NCBI GenBank assembly: GCA_039105265.1
Contig: JAPFFF010000031.1
Coordinates: forward strand, 992,001-1,056,000
Length of the DNA: 64,000 nt
Reading direction: 5' to 3'
DNA from: Tritrichomonas musculus
Taxonomy: Eukaryota; Parabasalia; Tritrichomonadida; Tritrichomonadidae
Each line of letters begins with the position of its first letter. Within the stretch, counting starts at the first letter, position 1. Under the pieces are notes generated by a model that was not told where the DNA came from, searched no databases, and saw only the letters and a list, made by a program, of their open reading frames with translations. The position numbers were made by a program, and so were the translations under genes. Positions 59,401 to 64,000 of the stretch are shown piece by piece.

Positions 59401-61862
59401 ATTTACATTCGCAAAAAATAATTCATGGACATTTGAAACCTTCAAATGTTTATTTAGATGAATTTTGTTTTCCACAGATAGCCGATATTTTTACATCAGA
59501 TGCTCCAATTAATGAAAATAATATAATTTACATTGCACCAGAAATTTTACTCCAACAACCATACACTCAAAAAGCTGATGTTTATTCATATGCCATTATG
59601 TTTTATGAAGTTTTAACAGAAAATATTCCGTATCTAAAGTTCACAAATTTAGATGAAATTAAAGATTTTGTCACTAAAATGAACATACGACCTGATCTTT
59701 CTTACGTTAAAAGTGAATCAATTCGTGAACTTCTTTCCAGGTGCTGGTCGGTTGATCCAGAAAGTCGACCTGATTTTTCAGAAATTGTTACACTCCTGAT
59801 GAAAGAAGAAATGATGAATGAACTTGGTGGAACCAAGGTTGAATTTGAGGGATATCTTGCACTATTTAACGAAAGAGATGAGAAAGAAGATGCTCAAGCT
59901 TTGTACAATTATGCTATTGCATTAAAGAAAGGCTACAAAGAATTACAAAAAGGAGATGATAAGGAAGATAAATATAGTTTAATAAATGATCAAAAGAAAT
60001 TGGCAGCTAAAATGTTTCAAAAAGCAGCTGATAAAGGACATATTCATGCGATGTATAAATATGGAAAACTGGCATTAGATATTTATTATACTAAAGATAA
60101 AAAAGAAAAGCCAATTAATTACATAAAAATGGCGGCTGAAAAAGGAGATGATAGTGCAATGTACAAGTATGGCAAGATGTTAAATTATGGAATTAATGTT
60201 GAAGAAGACAAGAAAGAGGCAGCTCAAATATTCAAAAAATTAGTCGATAAAGGTTCTGTTAAAGGAATATATGAATATGCAATGATGTTATGTCTGGGCA
60301 ATGGAGTTGAAGAAGACAAGAAAGAAGCTGCTCGATACTTCAAAATTGCAGCTGATAAAGGCGATATTAGGGCAATTAATCGTTACTCAAGCATGAAATA
60401 TGATGGTGATGGTATAGAAGTTGATAAAAAAGAATCGGCTCATTATACCAAAATGGCAGCTGATAAAGGAGATGTTGTTGCAATGCATAATTATGCATTA
60501 ATGAAACATAAAGGTGATGGTGTAGAAGTTGATAACAAAGAAGCTCTTCGTTATTACAAAATGGCAGCTGATAAAGGATTGGCTGATTCAATGCATAATT
60601 ATGCACTGATGCTTGAAAAAGGTGATGGTATTGAAGTTGATATTAAAGAAGCTCTTCGTTATTACAAAATGGCAGCTGACAATGGATGTGCAAAGTCAAT
60701 TGCTAAAATGGCCACTACTCTGTTCAAAGGTGAATTAGTTGAAGCTGATAAAAAAGAGGCCCTTCGATATATGAAGATGGGAGCTGACAAAGGAGACGTT
60801 AATATGATGCATGTATATGCACTAAAAGTAAGTGAAGGAGATGGAGTTGAAATTGATATGAAAGAAGCTCTTCGTTACTTCAAAATGGCAGCTGATAAAG
60901 GTGATAATATTTCAATGTATAATTATGCACATGTACTTTATAATGGAAAAGGTGTTGAAGTTGATAAAAAAGAAGCTATCCCTTATTATAAAATGGCAGC
61001 TGACAATGGAATTATATCTGCAATGATTATATATCACAATATTCTGTTCGAAGGTGAATTAGTTGAAGCTGATAAAAAAGAAGCCTTTCGATATTTGAAG
61101 ATGGCAGCAGACAAAGGAAGCGAAGAAGCAATGACTGCAATGGCCAGTTTTATGTTCCCAGAAGACATTGATGAGACCATCAAAAACGAAGCATTTCATT
61201 ATTGCAAAATGGCAGCCGACAAAGAAATCACACTTGCAATGCTTGCTACTGCCCAATTCATATTATTTCATGGAGCTGTCGATGTTGACAGTAAAGAAGC
61301 ATTTAGATATATGAAGGCAGCCGCAGACAATGGAAACATATATGCAATGGCAGCTTATGGTGTTTTTCTTTATACTGGTGAAGAGATTGAGATTGATAAG
61401 AAAGAAGGAGCTCGATACATCAAGATGGCCGCTGACAATGGAATTTTAGATGCAATAAATTATTATATTATGTGTCTTACTGATTGTGATGAAAATGAAG
61501 TTAACCAAGAAGAAGTATTTCGATATTGCAAAATGGCAGCTGATTTAGGTGATAATGATGCATTGTTTCGACTTTCTGATTTATATTTTGAAGGAAAAGG
61601 CGTTGAAAAGAACATAAAGGAAAGTAATCGATATGTCAAAATGGCAGCTGACAAAGGAAACATAAAAGCAATTAAATTATATGGTTTTATTCTTTGCACT
61701 GGTGATGGGGCAGAAATTGATCTGAAAGAGAGTGTTCGATATTTAAAGATGTCTGCTGATTCAGGTGATGATGAAGCAAACATATTATACCATTATTTGA
61801 TTATCCAAATGAAAGAATCAGAACAAGATTTAACTGAGTCCATTAAATTTATTCAAGTCTGA
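56478..61862 (+). CDS. BspA-like LRR - pseudokinase - Sel1 repeat protein
   Basis: The start is ATG 56478 (MSNDIPSNIPPP); the frame begins two codons earlier at a TTG. Residues about 30-725 are LRR_5/BspA-like repeats, including the linker motif GKxNPE (repeat form GKSNPESKIYD). Residues about 728-853 are a glutamate-serine low-complexity linker. About 860-1125 is a kinase fold: lysine kept in YCAKTFK, but the catalytic loop is HGHLKPSN (HRD aspartate lost) and the DFG position reads ADIF. It is therefore probably a pseudokinase. From about 1145 on run Sel1 repeats of 36 residues, typically EVDKKEALRYYKMAADKG. The order is reversed compared with the kinase-Sel1-LRR gene at 25736-30400. The frame stops at TGA 61860-61862 in the middle of a Sel1 repeat; the rest continues in another frame (next entry). 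Confidence 0.9.
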   Translation: MSNDIPSNIPPPQQQKDLQESSEINDLKSNLIYDFNDEDKTAKIIGNNNLSNSIFIPRSVSHNMQDYIVTEISEGSFSNFHIQSVQFQEDSEVRIIGKNAFSNSMITNITIPQHVTKICENAFAGCELLNQINFQENSELITIGENSFNRCAIEKINIPSKVSEICPMAFSFCNQLENVEFSENSELKVIGNKAFCNTKIENINIPASVVELKDGWNTSMRNLKSIKIAENGNLPMKISDDEKFIFGKIDPNSEEYDLLFFSNKDLDEVTIPPFIKKIASNAFAYSKVNTIKIPKQVTEICQYAFSFCINLQQVIFEDNSDLKIIGEYAFKNSSIETITIPKYVTKISEGTFSECRQMRQINFYDDCNLKTIDKLAFESTKIDEIKIPASVIELKDEWLKLTLFNLVQVDENNKRYKYFDNDFVAGKSNPESKIYDELIFVNKSISQFTIPSFINRIGPYAFYNCNSLELINAHSDLSKCVIDNRAFFNSALESLQIYSDNVIIKEGSLLFTPSLTDIYINRSNLQCKYDDFIAIKSNPENEEFDNIIKAGNNIVTINIPPYIKRIGEGAFLRSYLNCIVIPPNVIEIGNSAFFACFSLKKVKFMPNSNLNIIDVSAFSCTGIRTIIIPKSVTKICQSAFENCSSLKHVYFEDNSNLREIGLFAFNGIGTKTISIPPNVEKIDLCAFSNCDKLETIIFNRNIDMKSIKFEKCNAVLQINNLNFKSVDRFEEESSSEEESSSEEESSSEEELKSKEESKSKKESNSEEESNIEEESKNKRESSSEEESSSEEELKSKEESKSKKESSSEEESNIEEESKNKRESSSEEESSSEEESSSEEESNSENESIRNYIHEYKSNYIIDLSNFKKSFKYKNAYHIKNQKGKRYCAKTFKKCKTPIKQKAFLQKMEAYSKLNNPVICPLYGFCLLDINQKPFPTMLTKESKGGILFSSFKHSVKHIYAKRHIIMYGIAKGMEYLHSQKIIHGHLKPSNVYLDEFCFPQIADIFTSDAPINENNIIYIAPEILLQQPYTQKADVYSYAIMFYEVLTENIPYLKFTNLDEIKDFVTKMNIRPDLSYVKSESIRELLSRCWSVDPESRPDFSEIVTLLMKEEMMNELGGTKVEFEGYLALFNERDEKEDAQALYNYAIALKKGYKELQKGDDKEDKYSLINDQKKLAAKMFQKAADKGHIHAMYKYGKLALDIYYTKDKKEKPINYIKMAAEKGDDSAMYKYGKMLNYGINVEEDKKEAAQIFKKLVDKGSVKGIYEYAMMLCLGNGVEEDKKEAARYFKIAADKGDIRAINRYSSMKYDGDGIEVDKKESAHYTKMAADKGDVVAMHNYALMKHKGDGVEVDNKEALRYYKMAADKGLADSMHNYALMLEKGDGIEVDIKEALRYYKMAADNGCAKSIAKMATTLFKGELVEADKKEALRYMKMGADKGDVNMMHVYALKVSEGDGVEIDMKEALRYFKMAADKGDNISMYNYAHVLYNGKGVEVDKKEAIPYYKMAADNGIISAMIIYHNILFEGELVEADKKEAFRYLKMAADKGSEEAMTAMASFMFPEDIDETIKNEAFHYCKMAADKEITLAMLATAQFILFHGAVDVDSKEAFRYMKAAADNGNIYAMAAYGVFLYTGEEIEIDKKEGARYIKMAADNGILDAINYYIMCLTDCDENEVNQEEVFRYCKMAADLGDNDALFRLSDLYFEGKGVEKNIKESNRYVKMAADKGNIKAIKLYGFILCTGDGAEIDLKESVRYLKMSADSGDDEANILYHYLIIQMKESEQDLTESIKFIQV
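58665..59020 (+). repeat. Glutamate-serine codon repeat in the LRR-pseudokinase gene
   Basis: Tandem GAAGAAGAATCAAGTTCT-like 18-bp units encoding EEESSS, with a longer block of about 135 bp duplicated (58725-58860 resembles 58850-58985). It acts as a flexible acidic linker between the LRR and kinase parts. Confidence 0.85.
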
Positions 61863-62256
61863 AGTCGATAAAGAAAATCCATTTGCAATGCACTATTATG
61901 GACTCATGCTGGACAAAGGCTTTGGAGTTGAAGTTGATAAAAAAGAAGCCCTTCGTTATATTAAAATGGCTGCCGATAAAAATAACCAGGATTCAATAAT
62001 AGAGTACAATCTTATGAATATAAAAATGAGTGAATCAGATGATGAAAAAACTGAATCCATTAATTTCATCAAGTCCGAAATTGACAAAGGAAATATTTAT
62101 GCAATGTTCCAATATGGACTCATTCTGGACCAAGGTGATGGAGTTGAAGTTGATAAAAAAGAAGCCCTTCGTTATATCAAAATGGCAGCAGATAAAGGCA
62201 ATACAGAAGCATTACAAAAGTATAACGATATGTTGGCAAACGGATATGATGCCTAA
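61863..62256 (+). pseudogene. 3' end of the LRR-pseudokinase-Sel1 gene after a frameshift
   Basis: Immediately after the TGA, a different frame continues the same Sel1 series (MHYYGLMLDKGFGVEVDKKE; EALRYIKMAADK) through two or three more repeats to TAA 62256 in a TAAA context. Around 61850 the sequence TTTATTCAAGTCTGAAG has one T more than the parallel place at 62067 (TTCATCAAGTCCGAAA); the extra base explains the shift. The unshifted product would end at 62256. Causes could be a recent mutation, an assembly error, or, less likely, programmed frameshifting. Confidence 0.8.
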
Positions 62257-62344
62257 ACAAATACGATTGAAAAAAATATCGTATTTTTAATTAAAAAGCT
62301 TTTTTTATTATTTATTTATTTTATGTAAAATATTTATTAGTTTG
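62257..62344. other. Short spacer
   Basis: AT-rich; nothing recognised. Confidence 0.4.
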
Positions 62345-63337
62345 CTTTAAGCATCGTCATAGCCATCAACGCTATTCAATTAAAAACCGTTTACAAATTT
62401 GAGGGTGAAATTATTGAAAGAGAAAAAGAACTGAAGTAACAACAAGATCAAATGAAAGCTGAAAATGGAAAAAAAAATTAATTCAACTAGACACTTTTCT
62501 TAAACAAATGGCAACAATGAAGAAAAAAAAAAAAAAAAAAAAAAAAAAAACGAATCATTAATCAAACAGCAAGAAGAAACAATCTTTCAAATTCAACTTG
62601 TTGATCTTGAATTTTCTTGATTTTTTCTGTTTCTTTCTAATTTTTCTTTGTTTCTTTCTTCTTGCTGTATGATTAATGATTCGTTTTTTTATTTTAAAAA
62701 AGTTTTAGAATGAAATGAATGAAAAAAAAATTAGAATTTTATCAGAAAAAGTTGAAACTCAAAACAGTTTGATTGAAAAATAAATGCGAAGAAATGGAAA
62801 CAATAATAAAAAAGCATATAAAAGAGATCAAATATTAAAATGATGAACTTAATGGAATCATCAAATATCTTGGAAGTGGTGATAAAGTTATTAAAGAAGG
62901 AATAATGAATTTCAAAGCTTCTTCTGAATAAAAAAATTCTAATTGGAATATGAAGCATGTGTTTAATAATTTCAATGACATGAAGAAAGGATTTTGTTCA
63001 CTAAATGAGCAGAATTCATGGTTTTGCTATGATTTCAAAGGACGCAAATTGAATTTTTCACATTATTAATTGCAATCACATGGATTTGGAAGTAGAGTTA
63101 AATACCATTTAATTGCATGGTGCATTGAAGGATCGAATGATTTCAATTCATGGTTCGAGCTTGATTCACAAGATAATGAAGAACAAACCAAATAAAACAA
63201 ACATTTTAGAAATCACAAAAAACTTGACTGAATATTTCCAATATATACAAATATGACAAACTGGCGTTGATACAAGTAATACAGATTGGTTGGCTTTCTC
63301 AGCTATTGAATTTTTTGGTAATATTCTCGAGCCTTAA
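62345..63337 (+). pseudogene. BTB-coiled-coil / F5-8C-like protein, decayed 3' half
   Basis: Coiled-coil remnants (EIIEREKELK, QQDQMKAENGKK) are followed by NDELNGIIKYLGSGDKVI, then the discoidin-like C-terminal domain of this trichomonad family: NSWFCYDFKGRKLNFSHY, then IAWCIEGSNDFNSWFELD, and in a shifted frame AFSAIEFFGNILEP. It ends at TAA 63335-63337 in a TAAA context. At least seven in-frame stops and one shift break it, so it is clearly dead. A 28-base A run (62523-62550) and an inverted duplication interrupt the coiled-coil part. It is the conventional form of the architecture whose C-terminus is EF-1-alpha in the gene at 50489. Confidence 0.75.
62521..62695. repeat. Inverted duplication within the pseudogene
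   Basis: A-run plus CGAATCATTAATCAAACAGC (62551-62570) and following AAGAAGAAAC are mirrored at 62653-62695 (GTTTCTTTCTTCTTGCTGTA then TGATTAATGATTCG and a T-run), with a few differences. It forms a hairpin of about 45-bp arms and an 70-bp loop. Confidence 0.8.
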
Positions 63338-63822
63338 ATAAATAAAAACAATTCAGAATTATTTATATATATTTATAAGTTTTTTGTCATAGAAATTCGA
63401 AATAAATTTTGAGAATATTTTTTTAAATTTCAAAATATCTTTTTAAAAAAATGATGTTGTTAAATAATATTAATTTGTTGTAAAAATTATTTTTACTCAC
63501 ATATGGAATTGATATTTTTTTGTTAACAATCAGATTCTCAAGAATAAATCAATTTCTAAAGCAAAATTATGGAAAACTGTTGGAATCGTACCCATATTTA
63601 TAAACGTCCGTCTAAAATTGCAGAAGAGACCTCTGTCACTTAACTTTTCAGAAAAAATCCACTTTTAATTAAGCAATTCAAAAAAGAATTTACATCTTTG
63701 AAATATCTCATTTTTTTCAATAAAAATAACTTTTTGAATTAATTTGCTAATTGTTATAATGATTTTCTATTGATTTACTATCAAATCATTGGCACTTTTT
63801 ATTTGGTCAATAGATTCCTTAA
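63338..63822. other. Intergenic region
   Basis: About 480 bp, AT-rich; nothing recognised. Confidence 0.5.
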
Positions 63823-64000
63823 TTTACAGTCTCCTTATTTCAGCCAGATTTATACATAAATCAACAAAAAATCATCAAAAAAGCAATCGGAATATCGATA
63901 GACGACTCAGCAAAGCCCAAAAAATCGAGATATAGACAGATCAGCGAAACCAAATCCTACCGATTACCGACGGAATATACAAAAATTGAAAAGTTTTTAG
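63823..64000 (+). CDS. Open frame entering the right edge
   Basis: Fifty-nine stop-free codons to the window edge with markedly higher GC and a protein-like, basic composition (KKAIGISIDDSAKPKKSRYR; SYRLPTEYTKIEKFL). There is no ATG after the upstream TAA, so this is an internal part of a gene, a fragment or an exon. Sequence before 63841 reads CTCCTTATTTCAG, which happens to look like a 3' splice site. Family not recognised. Confidence 0.3.

Overview
The window is a very AT-rich protist sequence. Its protein families point to a trichomonad, probably Tritrichomonas or a close relative. The marker families are BspA-like LRR_5 repeat proteins, ankyrin proteins with a long helical N-terminus, TKL-like kinases joined to Sel1 repeats, a BTB-like/coiled-coil protein, an initiator-binding-domain protein, a glycine-rich surface-protein relic and a relic of the BTB/F5-8C-like family. 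No convincing spliceosomal intron, tRNA or rRNA was seen. Every host gene that looks intact ends in TAAA, the stop-overlapping poly(A) context known from trichomonads.

Layout. 1-652: 5' part of a Ser/Thr kinase running off the left edge. 2385-3488: non-autonomous DNA transposon with an 8-bp target duplication. 3511-4797: BspA-like pseudogene. 5908-12276: a strange locus made of an ankyrin-family N-terminus, ten short intact ankyrin modules separated by out-of-frame AT-rich spacers, and a pseudokinase. 12845-14983: RecQ-type helicase. 15270-15725: glycine-rich pseudogene. 15896-21781 (minus): kinase-Sel1-UBR-box-RING fusion. 21859-22755: near-perfect palindrome carrying a copied piece of the neighbouring ankyrin gene. 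22804-24969 (minus): intact ankyrin gene. 25736-30400 (minus): kinase-Sel1-LRR_5 fusion. 30.7-36.2 kb: gene-poor zone with a truncated gene, a GC-rich hAT-like end, a foldback repeat, dispersed repeats, an initiator-binding-domain gene (33181-33750) and a second copy of the 8-bp-TSD transposon (34979-36165).

36.87-37.53 kb holds a 277-bp tandem repeat. 37954-48910 is a complete pogo/Tigger-like transposon of about 11 kb, with perfect 36-bp terminal inverted repeats, a TA target duplication and an intact transposase. It also contains a 5.8-kb array of an 18-bp G-rich repeat and a 2-kb array of a 124-bp repeat. 50489-52981 is a BTB-like/coiled-coil/EF-1-alpha fusion; 53275-55215 is a secreted GH20 beta-hexosaminidase; 56478-62256 is an LRR_5-acidic-pseudokinase-Sel1 gene with one frameshift near its end; 62345-63337 is a BTB/F5-8C-like pseudogene; an open frame enters the right edge.

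The strongest candidates for something undescribed are the ankyrin module/spacer locus, the satellite-laden pogo element, the kinase-UBR ligase fusion and the BTB-EF1A fusion. Functions come from motifs read by eye; no database search was possible.
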